Part shown: piece by piece, positions 39,344 through 50,400 of the stretch
How the letters are laid out: each line of letters starts with the position of its first letter
How positions within the stretch are numbered: the stretch's first letter is position 1
NCBI GenBank assembly: GCA_947179485.1
Contig: OX359248.1
Location: 50,664,386 to 50,728,385 of the forward strand
Length of the DNA: 64,000 nt
Direction: 5' to 3'
Origin: Allacma fusca
Taxonomy: Eukaryota > Arthropoda > Collembola > Symphypleona > Sminthuridae
Position numbers and translations under genes: made by a program
The notes under the pieces: model-generated
Databases searched by the model: none
What the model was told of the DNA's origin: nothing
The model's input: only the letters and a program-made list of their open reading frames with translations

Positions 39344-41308
39344 CTAGCGCAAAACCTCCGATATGAAAGTAGCGACAGATACAATCATTCCACCAATCAG
39401 ACAACAAAACGCAGGGATTAAATATTCCAAAGTAAAAGGTTTAGTTGCAGAGTCCATAGATTCTTGTGTTAATTTAACAATTTTGTGCCCTAAATCTGAG
39501 CTTTCGAAAGACATAGTTTCTTTCAACTTCTTTAACCACCCAATGCCATCTTTTCTCACGAGATCGCACGACTGGGTAAACCATTTTTCGAAATGGCCGG
39601 TGTTTTGAAGTATTCCTGTTACGGAAGACAGGGCTCTCGTAAATTTAGAATATTTTCTCAAGGCAATGTTAGCCAAATTTTTTAGGATAGTATCTTTAGA
39701 CATTTTTACAGGTACAAAATTCTGGTGTATCGTTGCATTCTGCGCCAGGTCAATTAAACCTAAGCTCAAGAAATTGATCATGGCCACTTTGTTACCAGTA
39801 ACAGTTTCCATCATGGTTTGGGTCATGAATCTACCATTCACGTATTCCATCCTTTTGCGTATCTTTACAAATGCTGGGTTCGTTGTGACATTGAAATAAA
39901 CGTCTACGGCAGAACCAGGCATTTGGACGTACTTGATAGTATAGTCCTTTCGGAATGCCAATTCATCTATTGTCTGAGGTACAGGTTCAATTTCGGGGCA
40001 CGTAAGGAATGAGGTCAAATCGCTACTGAAGACTGTTCCAATAATAATTCCGTACAACAAGAGTGCTACTGGTAAAAAATGTGCACCCTTTCCAACATGC
40101 AAAGGTTGTTGTAGTAATGCAGACATGGGGAAAAATGTGGCAAAGTACAATGATCCATCATTAGGTCGGTCATGCTTTGCGTTAGCAAATTTAAGCTTGA
40201 AGAATAAAATTGGAATAGGTAACGCCACTGATGCAAAAATAAGAATCCATACATCCAAGCTAAAGGCAAGCAGTACGCCGTACCAGCTTACGCTTGCTTG
40301 TCCTAGTGAAGTGAAGAACACCGAAGGGGTATTTATAATAGGGGGAGAAAAGTCCAAATATGGATTACGCGTTTGAGTATTTGCCAACCAAATTGTCATA
40401 TCTGCCTTAGAATCGATCATAGAACCTATGTAACCATTCCAACTTCCGTTAGGACTCTGTTTATTGTTTTTGAAGCCGTCAAAATTATACTCGGCCGTAA
40501 AATTGTACTTGACAGCAAGCGTTGTTACATATTTATAAGCCAGACCAGCTACCATCTCGCCATTTGTGTTTTTTAAAATGTGGGTCTTGAATGGAAAACT
40601 GTTGATAGTTATAAGTCGGTTTCTGAGCATATCCAAACTTGAAGAAACTTCTTTCGTGTACTGGGATAAAGTAAATGTGGAGAGTAATTCTGGAACAAAT
40701 TTTCGCTCGTATAAAATTTCAGAAAGTCCTGGTAGCTTTGAAGTAGTAACACCCGTTTTGTACTGCAAAACGTTTACACTCTTCTGAGTAAATACAGAGC
40801 GGATTTGCTCCTCTTGTCCAATAAAAATGTGATGAGTTTGCTGCGGGTGATTGTTGAAAGGGAATTGCAGTAAACTTCTCAGCTGAAAAGATTTAAACGC
40901 TGGGTAAAGGTTTAGCTCGAATGTTGTATTGTCAAGGAAAACGAGTACTTGTTCGCATTGTGGTGAATGCTTCCAAATGCCAAATAGTGGAATTCTAATA
41001 GCACCGGATGGATTTAAAATGTTGGATTGTTCCACGTTTGGAGGTATCAATGTTAGTTTTGAAATTATGATTTTCGGATTTGCTGTTCCATGAAAACATT
41101 TTGAAGTGACAATATTTGAAGCTCCAGTTATTTTCAGGGTACAACTTTCAGATAGTTGACCTTTATGAAAGTCAGAATCTGGCCAGATATTAGCTGATAG
41201 CACTGTTGATAAGGTTGGCCAAATTGCCTCTGAGTTAAGGCAGTTTGTAGAATTAGTAGTAAAAATGGAAAGAAGAGCAAATACTTTCAACGTTGTCTCG
41301 GAGTTCAT
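39344..41308 (-). CDS. Ionotropic receptor IR-A (intronless, 654 aa, tail-truncated)
   Basis: Divergent ionotropic-glutamate-receptor-like channel of the arthropod IR type, expected in chemosensory membranes. I chose the ATG at 41306-41308: it aligns with the start of IR-B and opens a signal peptide (MNSETTLKVFALLSIF). An in-frame ATG 18 nt upstream would give 660 aa. In 660-aa numbering: N-terminal region to about 235; ligand-binding S1 about 236-345 with TIWLANTQTRNPYLDFS (Arg320 in the place of the glutamate-binding Arg); M1 347-377; pore loop 392-409; M3 416-442 with SSDLTSFLT, the counterpart of SYTANLAAF; S2 443-630; M4 632-657. In S2 the usual Thr after GS is Ala, and the binding Glu position is not acidic, so glutamate is unlikely to be the ligand. 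A TAG right after EVLR removes the roughly 29-residue tail present in IR-B. It lies tail-to-tail with NKCC copy 2. Confidence 0.88.
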   Translation of the reverse strand: MNSETTLKVFALLSIFTTNSTNCLNSEAIWPTLSTVLSANIWPDSDFHKGQLSESCTLKITGASNIVTSKCFHGTANPKIIISKLTLIPPNVEQSNILNPSGAIRIPLFGIWKHSPQCEQVLVFLDNTTFELNLYPAFKSFQLRSLLQFPFNNHPQQTHHIFIGQEEQIRSVFTQKSVNVLQYKTGVTTSKLPGLSEILYERKFVPELLSTFTLSQYTKEVSSSLDMLRNRLITINSFPFKTHILKNTNGEMVAGLAYKYVTTLAVKYNFTAEYNFDGFKNNKQSPNGSWNGYIGSMIDSKADMTIWLANTQTRNPYLDFSPPIINTPSVFFTSLGQASVSWYGVLLAFSLDVWILIFASVALPIPILFFKLKFANAKHDRPNDGSLYFATFFPMSALLQQPLHVGKGAHFLPVALLLYGIIIGTVFSSDLTSFLTCPEIEPVPQTIDELAFRKDYTIKYVQMPGSAVDVYFNVTTNPAFVKIRKRMEYVNGRFMTQTMMETVTGNKVAMINFLSLGLIDLAQNATIHQNFVPVKMSKDTILKNLANIALRKYSKFTRALSSVTGILQNTGHFEKWFTQSCDLVRKDGIGWLKKLKETMSFESSDLGHKIVKLTQESMDSATKPFTLEYLIPAFCCLIGGMIVSVATFISEVLR

Positions 41309-42290
41309 TTTAGCACTAACTGTCATTTTGGAACTGGTCTAATGCAACTTTTTGTTCAACGCTACGAAGTCCCAGTAGTTAATGATAATGATTTGTGTTA
41401 AATTAAGTCAAATATACTTTAGTACTGTGTACGAAAGCATATAGTTTGAAGTCCCTAAAGGGGATTTACAATCTATAATATAATCAATAATGTGCAAACG
41501 AACTGTCTTTCAAAACTATTGCAGCAATTTTGTTTGGTTGTGTAATTAGACACCGAGGTTGCCATGGATTATTTATTTGTGCTAACAGCGTTACGTTTAT
41601 TACATTGTTTCTTCTTATTGTGGCTTAATTACATAAGCACTGCTATGCACGTGCACTTATTCGAAATGCTATATTAAAAGACGATATTACGAATTTACTG
41701 AAATAAGTAAAATGTTAGGGTATCTGTTGATGTGTATATTCTAATTATATCGGCCAAATTGTTTCTGAGTTAAGACAGTTTGCAGAATGAGTAAAAATGC
41801 AAAGCACAGCGAGTAGTTTCTACGTAGCTGCGGAATTCATTTTATTAGTAACTGTCAAATTGGAACTGGGCCTATTGTAATAATGTAATTTTGGTTCAAC
41901 GTCATGAAGTCCCGGTAATTCATGATAATAATTTATGTTAAATTTAAGGCAAATATACTTTAGTATTGTTTACGAAAGTATACAGCTTGAAGCCCCTAAA
42001 AGAGATTTACAATCTATAAGATAATCAATACTGTGTGTACGAACTCTTTCTAAACTATTTCCACAATTTTGTTTGGTCGTTACATTAGAATTAGACACCA
42101 ACGCTGACTATGGATTATTTAATACGACTAGCTACTTTTCGTTTATTACAGTGCTTTTTGATAATAAGCCTTAATTACAGAAGCAATAATAATCACGTTT
42201 ATTAGATAATAACAAAGGATGACATTGGGTATTTACATTGAAAGAAGTGAATTTTTTTAGGATGTATGCTGATGTGTGTAATTAAAATTA
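41217..42290. repeat. Tandem duplication of the IR 5' end (about 535 bp, two copies)
   Basis: Unit 1 (about 41217-41750) covers the first codons of IR-A and its upstream flank. Unit 2 (about 41751-42290) repeats the same order: start codons, then flank with GGTTCAACG, ATGATAATAATTT and GGCAAATATACTTTAGTA. The same flank lies upstream of IR-B (59254-59740). The junction at 41750/41751 falls after GTGTATATTCTAATTATA, which also occurs in the IR-B flank. Confidence 0.75.
41751..41840 (-). pseudogene. Third IR copy, 5' fragment only
   Basis: Read on the minus strand from the ATG at 41838-41840, it gives about 30 codons matching the IR-B signal peptide and N-terminus (KLLAVLCIFTHSANCLNSE). The codon for Trp7 of IR-B is TAG here. 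The match ends at CGGCCAAATT, directly against the IR-A upstream flank. It cannot encode a receptor, but its upstream flank may retain promoter sequence for IR-A. Confidence 0.82.
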
Positions 42291-42980
42291 CCTGATTGCT
42301 GAAATTTGTGAAAGTAAATACAATGTGCTTGGCGTTCAATGATTATTTTAATGCCAAGAGAACGAAATTATTAATACCTTCACAAATTTTGGTACGGTTA
42401 CAATTATAAATAAATTAAGAGGCAAACCTGTCCTGTAAGTAGGCCAGTATTGATTAAATTAGTTAACATAAATAATGTGCTCTAGAAAACCCCTAAAAAC
42501 CATTTACAAAATCAATAAATAAATCAATAAAGAAGGACAATTTAAACCGATTTATAAAAATTGCCTCACATTTCTGTTTCACACTGGTGCAAGTCTGGAC
42601 TTAGAAGGAGTAAATCTGGCTTAAATGAGCCCCAATGAAATGTGCCACAGACCCAGTGCTACGAAATATTTTTGTGAACACAAGTCCGACCATGATTGTG
42701 TTGATTGTGTTCCCGGGTAGGGGAACGCTTCAAGGGAGTACGGAGTCCTCATTAAATGGAAGCAGGATCAAACCTTTTGTACCCATACAGACCACTGTCA
42801 AATTAACGATAAGAATGAAGGTCACGTATTTTAAGGGACAGGTGCGTGGAATTAAAATTCACCAAACTGTCCATTTAGCATTTCCAGTTATGGTTTTTTG
42901 TCCGAATTCTCAATATACATACTATTCTGTACATATGTACATATTTATTATATAGTAATTATATATATAAATATAGATAT
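42291..42980. other. Decayed IR upstream flank and intergenic DNA
   Basis: The first about 200 bp still resemble the far upstream flank of IR-B (about 59800-59950; for example GAGACCGAAATTA against GAGAACGAAATTA and GGCTAACCTGT against GGCAAACCTGT). The remainder shows no gene. It ends in an AT-rich stretch just before a transposon. Confidence 0.5.
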
Positions 42981-42988
42981 GTATGTAC

Positions 42989-44860
42989 TAGAGCATCTCG
43001 GGTGGTTAAAATTTGCGGGTAAGCCCGTAAAAAGACCGGCCCGCCCGGGCTTCGGGCGGGTACGGGTAAAATTTATTTCGCTTGACGGGTTACGGGCGGG
43101 TACGGTCTTTTCAATGCGGTTAAAAAGACCGTGAAAGCCCGTAAAAGCCCGTGAAAAAATTCATGAGTGGTACAAGCAGGATCAGGGGTTGTAAAAGTAC
43201 ATTGGAATACTTGGAACGTTGAATACTTGGAACGATTTTCAAACGTTTGTAATTTTACCTTTAAAACAAGGCCTTAACATACAATGTCAGCGAATTAAAT
43301 CACAGGAAATGTGCAGGAATATTTTAGCAGGCAATCGCGCCAAGGAGGGACATCAACTCTGGACAAACATACATGTAATTGTAAGAATTTTGCATTGGAA
43401 GCGACCCCAGCTCTTACCAATTTCATTCAAAAAAGGTCGAAAATGAAAAATTGAATATGCAAATTGTTCTGGTACTATAGCTATGGATTTACAAGCTGAA
43501 CTAGTATTAGCGGGCGGGCTACGGGCTTTTTTAAATTTTACGGGCCGGGCCGGGCTTTATCGTTGAACATTAATTTCGGGCCGGGCGGGCACGGGCCTAA
43601 AATATCCCACGGGGTGATGCTCTAGCAGAGCTGCGTTCAAGTCAAGTTATTTTACACAACTTGACTTGAACTTGACTTGAACTTGAAAAAATTGACTAAG
43701 CGAAGTATCCGCACTTGTACTTGATCAATCAAGTTTCTCAAGCAACTTGAGTATTCAAGTACTCGATTTTCAAGTTCATTTTATTGAACTTGAACTTGAT
43801 CATAACTTGACGTTCAAGTTGGGCACATAACTTGACTTGAACGTGAACTTGAACTTGTACTTGAACTTGATTATTCAAGTATTTTTTCTTAAATGAATAA
43901 ACAATACTAGCAATTTCGTCCACAACTATTATAGCTAATAATGGCTAGGTCGTAATTAGGATCAACTAAACGGCATGAGGATGATATTCTTCACTTTAAA
44001 ATTACTAAAAAATGTAAAAAACTTGATCAAATAACTAAACATTGTAGTCCAATCTAATTTACTAATTTGCACTATTAAGAGTTTAGAAATCATATTATTG
44101 GCCTGTTAACATTAGTGTTACACTCATCTGGTGAGTGTAACCAGAAGTTCTGTATATTCATAAATATTTGTCGTCGTTAATTTTACTTAACCATGGTTGA
44201 TTTATAAGATTGAACGTTGGTTGTTCGTCTGCGTCATCATGTTTAATAACAGCAAAAATTATTCTTACATGACATAATAAATTATTCTTTAACTTCTTCT
44301 TAGCCTCAGAACAGGTGAAGTGAACAATCACTTCATTTTTATAATGGAACAAGAACCCCGAGTATCAAGAACATCTTTATAAAACAATAAGTCCGAAATT
44401 TTAATTATTCAAAATTCAAAGTATGGAAACACAACATAAGAATTATTCTCGGCCACTGGGCATCGTAAGGGCAACTATAATGTCGATGGAATGAAAACAA
44501 TACAAAGATGTCATTACTATCATGATTGACACCCAGTATTATTTTTAGTGGGATGCAATGATGCCACTAATTAGGCAACATTGCTTTTCAGTGACAAAAA
44601 CTCAAGTTATACTCAAGTTTTATTCAAGTACTTCCATTCAGTGTACTTGAACTTGACTTGATTTTGAAATCAAGTAATAAATTATTAACTTGAACTTGAT
44701 CGAACTTGAACTTGAAAATTCAAGTTAAAATTATAATTTCACTTGAACTTGATGTTCAAGTTTCAAGTTATAAAATTGTCTGCACTTGACTTGACTTGAA
44801 CTTGATACGCACTTGAACTATTCAAGTTATACTTGAACTTGAACGCAGCTCTGTGCTCTA
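42989..44860. mobile_element. hAT-like non-autonomous element A (GC-rich arms), split by element B
   Basis: Terminal inverted repeats start TAGAGCATC (42989) and end GATGCTCTA; direct repeats GTATGTAC flank it at 42981-42988 and 44861-44868. An 8-bp duplication plus TAGAG ends fits hAT transposition. The arms are GC-rich (CGGGCGGGTACGGG, GGGCCGGGCGGGC) in an AT-rich region. Element B (43626-44853) interrupts it near its right end. No transposase is visible. Confidence 0.82.
43626..44853. mobile_element. hAT-like MITE B with ACTTGA subterminal repeats, nested in A
   Basis: Perfect 17-bp TIRs (CAGAGCTGCGTTCAAGT at both ends, inverted) and a perfect 8-bp target duplication TGCTCTAG (43618-43625, 44854-44861). 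Both arms, about 250 bp each, are dense arrays of ACTTGAACTTGA. The middle (about 43880-44600) has no convincing coding region. The target is the terminus of element A, so B is younger. Confidence 0.9.
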
Positions 44861-45066
44861 GTATGTACTGATATTTAAGTGTGCTAATTTTTTCTGCTAA
44901 TATATTAAGCATAGATTACAGTTTTACGCTTGCAGAGATAAAACAATTCTAACAGTTGCAAGAACTGGAACTTTGTTTTAAGTAACTTGTAGTAAGTAAG
45001 TACAGTGCACTCTCGCTATAAGAGGCCTCCGTATAAGAGCATGTTCAATATAAGAGGACTCCCAGG

Positions 45067-45578
45067 CAGGATCCACCAGTCCCTACCTTTTTCAGTCCAA
45101 GTCAAAATCAGTCTTAAGTTCCTGATCAGTCAGTCAGTCCTTAAGTCTGTTTGCAGTTTCCTATGAGTCTCAGTCAGTCACAGTCATTATAAGAGTCACT
45201 CGAATAAGTCACAGTCTCAGAGGACAATGTGAAAATTTCAAAAATACCTATTTTTTGTAATTTTCTTGTGCTGCATTTCAATACGATTGGTGACCTGGAA
45301 TCTGCTTTTGTAAAATACTACGAAAATCTCCAATATTTTCAATGTAGATTTTTGCTCCGCTAGGTACGTTGTGTACGCTTTATGATTTTCTTGATTCCTA
45401 CATTGTTTTAAGCGTTCGTCTCAGTCTCAGTCAGTCCCGATGATTCAGAAATAAGTCTAAGTCAGTCAAAGTCTTGAGCTGCAGTTAGATTTATCAGTCG
45501 CAGTCTCAGTCAGTCATCAGTCAGTCACTCAATGTTGCAGTCAGTCCTTCAGCATCAGTCTAAGACTGGTCTATCCTG
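45067..45578. mobile_element. hAT-like MITE D rich in CAGTCAGTC, nested in C
   Basis: Imperfect TIRs: CAGGATCCACCAGTC on the left and the inverse of CAGGATAGACCAGTC on the right. Perfect 8-bp target duplication CTCCCAGG (45059-45066, 45579-45586). The arms are CAGTCAGTC repeats. No coding region. The target lies among element C's subterminal repeats. Confidence 0.85.
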
Positions 45579-45709
45579 CTCCCAGGTCCCCCCTATAGGA
45601 TTGTTGTGCTGTAAATGTTCCATATAAGAGCACCGCTTATAAGAGCATTTTCGATGTAAGAGCTGGCATTTTACATCCTCATGGTAAACAAGATCCATTA
45701 TAAGAGCAT

Positions 45710-45943
45710 ATGAGCAGACATAACAACGTTTATGAAACGTTTGCAGAAAAATCTCACGAGCGTGAATGCTCACAATGTACTGAAGTTGGTGACGAGATAG
45801 CAGAGTACATATACCAATCACATATACATAGATACAATAACATCCTGGCTATAATTTGCCAGGATGCATATGAACCTGAATTACGGGATTCTCTGGCTAC
45901 AATTGAAAATATTGTAGAAAAATCCCTTAGGCTACATTACTGA
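45710..45943 (+). pseudogene. Possible transposase C-terminal remnant inside element C
   Basis: A 77-codon open frame with an acidic, helical tail (ELRDSLATIENIVEKSLR). It loosely resembles the helix ending pogo/Tigger transposases. It lacks the DNA-binding and DDE domains. Position inside a pogo-like element supports the idea, but similarity is weak and it may be chance. Confidence 0.3.
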
Positions 45944-46110
45944 CTATTTTATTCTAAATAAACATAATTGAATAATTGATAATACCTGTAAATAACATTT
46001 TAGTTTACCTTATAATCTAATGTACTGTGTAATGACGTTGTATTACTTAGCCCACTTCTTAATAATGTAGATCTGTGTAATGTATAATCAGTATTTTAAT
46101 GTATTTAGAT

Positions 46111-46369
46111 ATATCGTCGGCGAAACTTCCTAACCGGCTATAATTTAAAATGCCTAAAATGAAAACCGGCTATAGCGTTGCCGCTACAAACTCTAAAGTG
46201 AAACTCGGCCATAATTCCCCTTTGCTGTAGAGCATAAACCCCGGTTCGCAGAGAGGAGAGGGAGCGGGGAATTATGGCCGGTTTTCACATTTGAGATTTC
46301 AGCTTTATAGCCGTTCTTCGTTCTAAGCATTTTAAATTATAGCCGGTTAGCAAGTTTTGCCGACGATAT
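46111..46369. mobile_element. Short palindromic MITE E, nested in C
   Basis: About 259 bp with inverted repeats of about 45 bp: ATATCGTCGGCGAAACTTCC at the left, and at the right the inverse of ATATCGTCGGCAAAACTTGC. Both continue as CTAACCGGCTATAATTTAAA. TCGTCGGC ends flanked by TA suggest a TA target. Internal ACCGGCTATA motifs recur. A fragment of its end (AATCGTCGGCGAAG) recurs at about 61411. Confidence 0.8.
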
Positions 46370-46448
46370 GTTCTCTATAGGAGCATACCGTTATAAGAGC
46401 GCTCTTGGCATGCTTTTATCGGTGCTCTTATAGCGAGAGTGCACTGTA

Positions 46449-47436
46449 CTACAGCGAATATTTTAAAATTTGAGGGCTTTGGCGTTAAAAATGGTATAAT
46501 TAGCTAATCTTTAGCTTCTACTTCTTGGATTGACGTAAATAAAAACAAAATGGTTTATATAATTTGGTTTAATGAAATTCTACACCATTTTACCTCTTCG
46601 CCAAAGATATAACAATACCAACTATGTAAATTTGTGAGGTGGGCACGTATTTATTTTTGCTCTCGCTGCACCTCAAAATGGTCGAACATAGTTGCTGTAA
46701 TCATGTATGTTTTTATCGTAATTTAGTTGTAGAAGATACATATAATAATTATCAGTATCAATCAAGACTCAAGACGCATTCAATTGCATCATCCTTGTCC
46801 AATCGCATCATGTTTCATACAATGCAAATGTCCAGCCAAATATTAACAATTGAACCATTAAATTCTAATGAATGCAAAGCAGGTGCCAGACACATTTCAG
46901 ACTTCTACCTGAGAACTCGGTTGAATTACATAGAACCGTGTAACTGACAAGTGTAGATACTCAATGCTTGTTTGCTAATAAGTTCCACTAATCATTTTAG
47001 ATATACTAATGTTGACCTGAAGTAATTACGAATTCCATAGTATCCTGTAATCTTTTATCACAATACGGTTTACAGGGAATGCATAGTTTCTGAGCAGAGC
47101 GAGAATTATTTTTTAATCAATACCTTACTTATATAATTATTCACTAAATCCCAAAGTCTTGATTTTGTTAATAATCCATGCTCCAGCGGAGGCTACATGT
47201 TGCAGGCTTTAAAGTGTCAAAGTCTGATAATGCAAGATAAGCCTTGATTGCACGTTGTCCTGAAAATATAAGTGTAGCCACAAGTGGACGGGTACTTCCA
47301 AATCATTTAGCACTTACAGAGCACAAGTCTGGGGAAAAAGCTCTCAGTATCTGCGGGAAATAATTTTATTTCTTCTAGAGCTCATTTCACAAACTTATAA
47401 GAAAAATACATTAAATCCACCCCAAGATCTGTTACA
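46449..47436. other. Intergenic DNA before NKCC copy 3
   Basis: No transposon ends or recognisable protein. A 102-codon frame at 46639-46947 has no domain features and AT-driven composition, so I do not call it. The promoter of NKCC copy 3 presumably lies here; no convincing TATA box at a plausible distance was seen. Confidence 0.5.
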
Positions 47437-50400
47437 ATGGCCCAAAAAGTGAGCTCGTCCAGCCTTCACCCTCCTGGTGACACTAATTCACACCACCAGG
47501 GTCGTTTCCATGTTGAACGGTCTGAAGATTCGGATGGCGTCGACGAAGAAAGTAATAACAACCAGCAGACATGGATGCCCCATAGCCATCTCAAAACCAG
47601 GGAAGCACTTGTCGACGAAAAATATTATCACGACTCTGTCAACGGCGAGGCTCGACCAGGGTTAGATACTATTCGTAACAACACATTTCAACAAAAGGTT
47701 ATTTACCTTAATACCTTTTATTTTTCTTGCAATTTATTTAAATGTAGTTACGCTCGTCCCAAAATTGCTCTAATCATTCCTAAATTATTAGAAATCTTTC
47801 AAAAATATTATCTGCGAGGGAATATACTTTGTCATATTCTTGTCTAGAACAAGGATAATTTTTTTTATAAGGGCATCCACCAAAAATCGATCATTTCATT
47901 TCACCATGGGAGGATATGTTGTTGGTTGATATTTGTCCACATGGTATTGTGATGAAATTTACATATCGTCGATAAAAATGCAAAACGGTCCAGATACAAT
48001 TTAATTTAAATCAAAATGGTCTATACGAAGTTGTCAAAATGATCTTTTTCTTACATCCAAATATGTATAATTATCTGGAAGTAATATGTATAAGTTTTGC
48101 CTTTAGTGACTCTGCAAGTGGACCATTTTCCTTTTAAAGAAAATGCATCTAGTCCATTGTGTTTTGAATTAAAATGCATCTAGTCCATTTTGTTTTGAAT
48201 TAAAATGCACCTAGACCATTCTATCTCTTCAAGGGCACACTTCGCATAATATTTTTGAGATCTGAATTGCTTCACCAATATTTAAACGAATTCTATAAAA
48301 GAAATAGGAGCATATATACGGCGCATTTATTAAGTATTGGCAATGAGATATTTGTTTAAATAATTGTTCGAATTAAAATTTGGTTAGAGTATGTTATTGC
48401 TTCTACTGCAGCGTGATTGCTTCACAGGTGTGTAAACACTTGCATTTAAAGGCATAAATCAGTTAATATTTATTGTTTGAGATGTCGTAAATCCAATAAC
48501 ATCATTAAGTGGCCTATTTGATAATCCTCGCAAATATTTTAATCCCTTTCTATAAGGGTTGACGCGTGATGTCAGGCCAGCGAAGTACAGCTTAATCTAA
48601 TAAACAATGCAATCAGAATTTTATCTCAACTCAATCAATTATCAACGTCCGTATTGCTCTCAATGCATTTATTGGATTCCAGGTCCATTGGCTCATGTAG
48701 GAACTAAATGCCTGGTTGGGTCAAGGCAATAATTCGAGTGTTTTTCTTGTTATTATGTGTATCACGCAGAAATTAATTGATTAATCTCTTGTCCACCTTG
48801 ATTTCACATGACAGAAATTCACATTTGTCGTACACAATAAATGATTGAACTACTCCAAATCACAATTGACATTTGTACCTGTTCATCCGCAGTAAACATA
48901 CCTTAAGATTGACATGATCTCAAGAATACAAAATGTTAACATGATTTTTGATTGATTGTTGAATTCAAATGGGATTATTTGTTCTACTGAAACATTGTAG
49001 TTTTTAAACAATTATCTGTATTATCATCTCCATAGGCGGGGAACGTGGCTGCTGAAGATGGACCCGTATTAAAAGGAAAGGTTATCAAGTTTGGATGGCT
49101 TGAAGGAGTGTTGGTACGTGTCAACTTAATCGGATGACATTAATATAAGTACTTGGACTGACATTTGGTCACTGTGTCGTTGCCGATAATGTAATTATAT
49201 GTAATTTATATGTATGTATATGTAATGTTTTACAGATGAGATGTCTTTTAAACATTTGGGGAGTGATGCTATTTCTTCGACTGTCCTGGCTTGTTGGACA
49301 ATCGGGAGTGTGTAAGGCCATTTCCTGGATATTTCAATAACAAATTGCTTGATGACATCATTCTTAACTGATTCGGGTTTATTTTTCCAGGGCAAGGATT
49401 TTGTATCATCACTACAGCAAATGCAGTGACTTTCATAACAGCATTTTCCATGTCCGCTGTGAGTACCAACGGAAAGATAAAGGGAGGTAAGGACTTATAA
49501 CAAGAAAAACCACTTTAAATAAGGACAATAAATCATTACAAAGTTGAATCTATCAGCTCAAAATCTGCATTTTATTTTTAGGTGGAATCTACTACATGAT
49601 ATCTCGTTCTCTGGGACCTGAGTTCGGGGCTGCAATCGGGCTAATGTTTACACTTGCGAATTCCATAGCTGTTGCGCTTTACATAGTCGGCTTTTGTGAA
49701 TCTTTAAACGATTTATTGAAGGTTAACAACTGGGGGGAAATAGTTGATGGAGGGATCAATGACATTCGAATTGTTGGGATAGGAGTCCTGATTTGCATCC
49801 TTATTCTAGCGTTTGTGGGTATGGACTGGGTTACAAGAGTACGTTCAGAGCCTTCTTACTTTGTTTAAATGTACGCGTATAAAAATTCAGATGCATTTAC
49901 ATTCAGTGTAATAATATTTTTGGTCTATTGTTTTTTCAGACACAAATGATTCTTCTTTTTATTTTGATTGCTGCCCAAGTGGACTATGTGGTGGGTACAA
50001 TCATCGGACCGGTGAGTGACCAAGAAAAGGCACAAGGGTTCACTGGATTCAGCAGTAGGTTTCTAGATTTCAAATCAAATGTCCATATTATGCCTTGTTT
50101 AGAATGTTTACCTCGTTTGGGTAACGAATCGTAGCTTTTTTCTAAATAGCTGACACCTGGAATGAAAATTTTGGCCCGGACTACAGGGTTGATAGACAAG
50201 GGAGCGGTAATGAACAGTCATTCTTTTCAGTCTTTGGTGTTTTCTTCCCAGCTGTAACGGGTATAGTTGCTGGAGCAAACCTGTCTGGAGATTTGAAGGA
50301 TCCAGCTTCTGCAATCCCAAAGGGTACACTATTGGCTATTCTCATTACTTATTTGAGCTACATCGGTTATGCTCTCATGATGGGAGGTAGTGTGCTCCGA

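Larger units (their letters stand above)
45003..46446. mobile_element. pogo/Tigger-like element C with TA target duplication
   Basis: Perfect inverted ends of 22 bp beginning CAGTGCACTCTCGCTATAAG, flanked by TA on both sides (45001-45002, 46447-46448). Many ATAAGAG subterminal motifs follow at each end. TA duplication and CAGTG ends fit Tc1/mariner-superfamily pogo/Tigger elements. Two other elements are inserted in it (45067-45578 and 46111-46369). Only a short possible transposase remnant remains, so it is non-autonomous. Confidence 0.85.

Noticed and set aside
39363..40787. Plus-strand open frames opposite IR-A, repeated opposite IR-B at 57218-58735
   Set aside because: They are antisense shadows of the receptor genes, conserved only because the sense frames are.
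46639..46947. 102-codon plus-strand frame before NKCC copy 3
   Set aside because: No domain, signal peptide or splice context; composition as expected of random AT-rich DNA.
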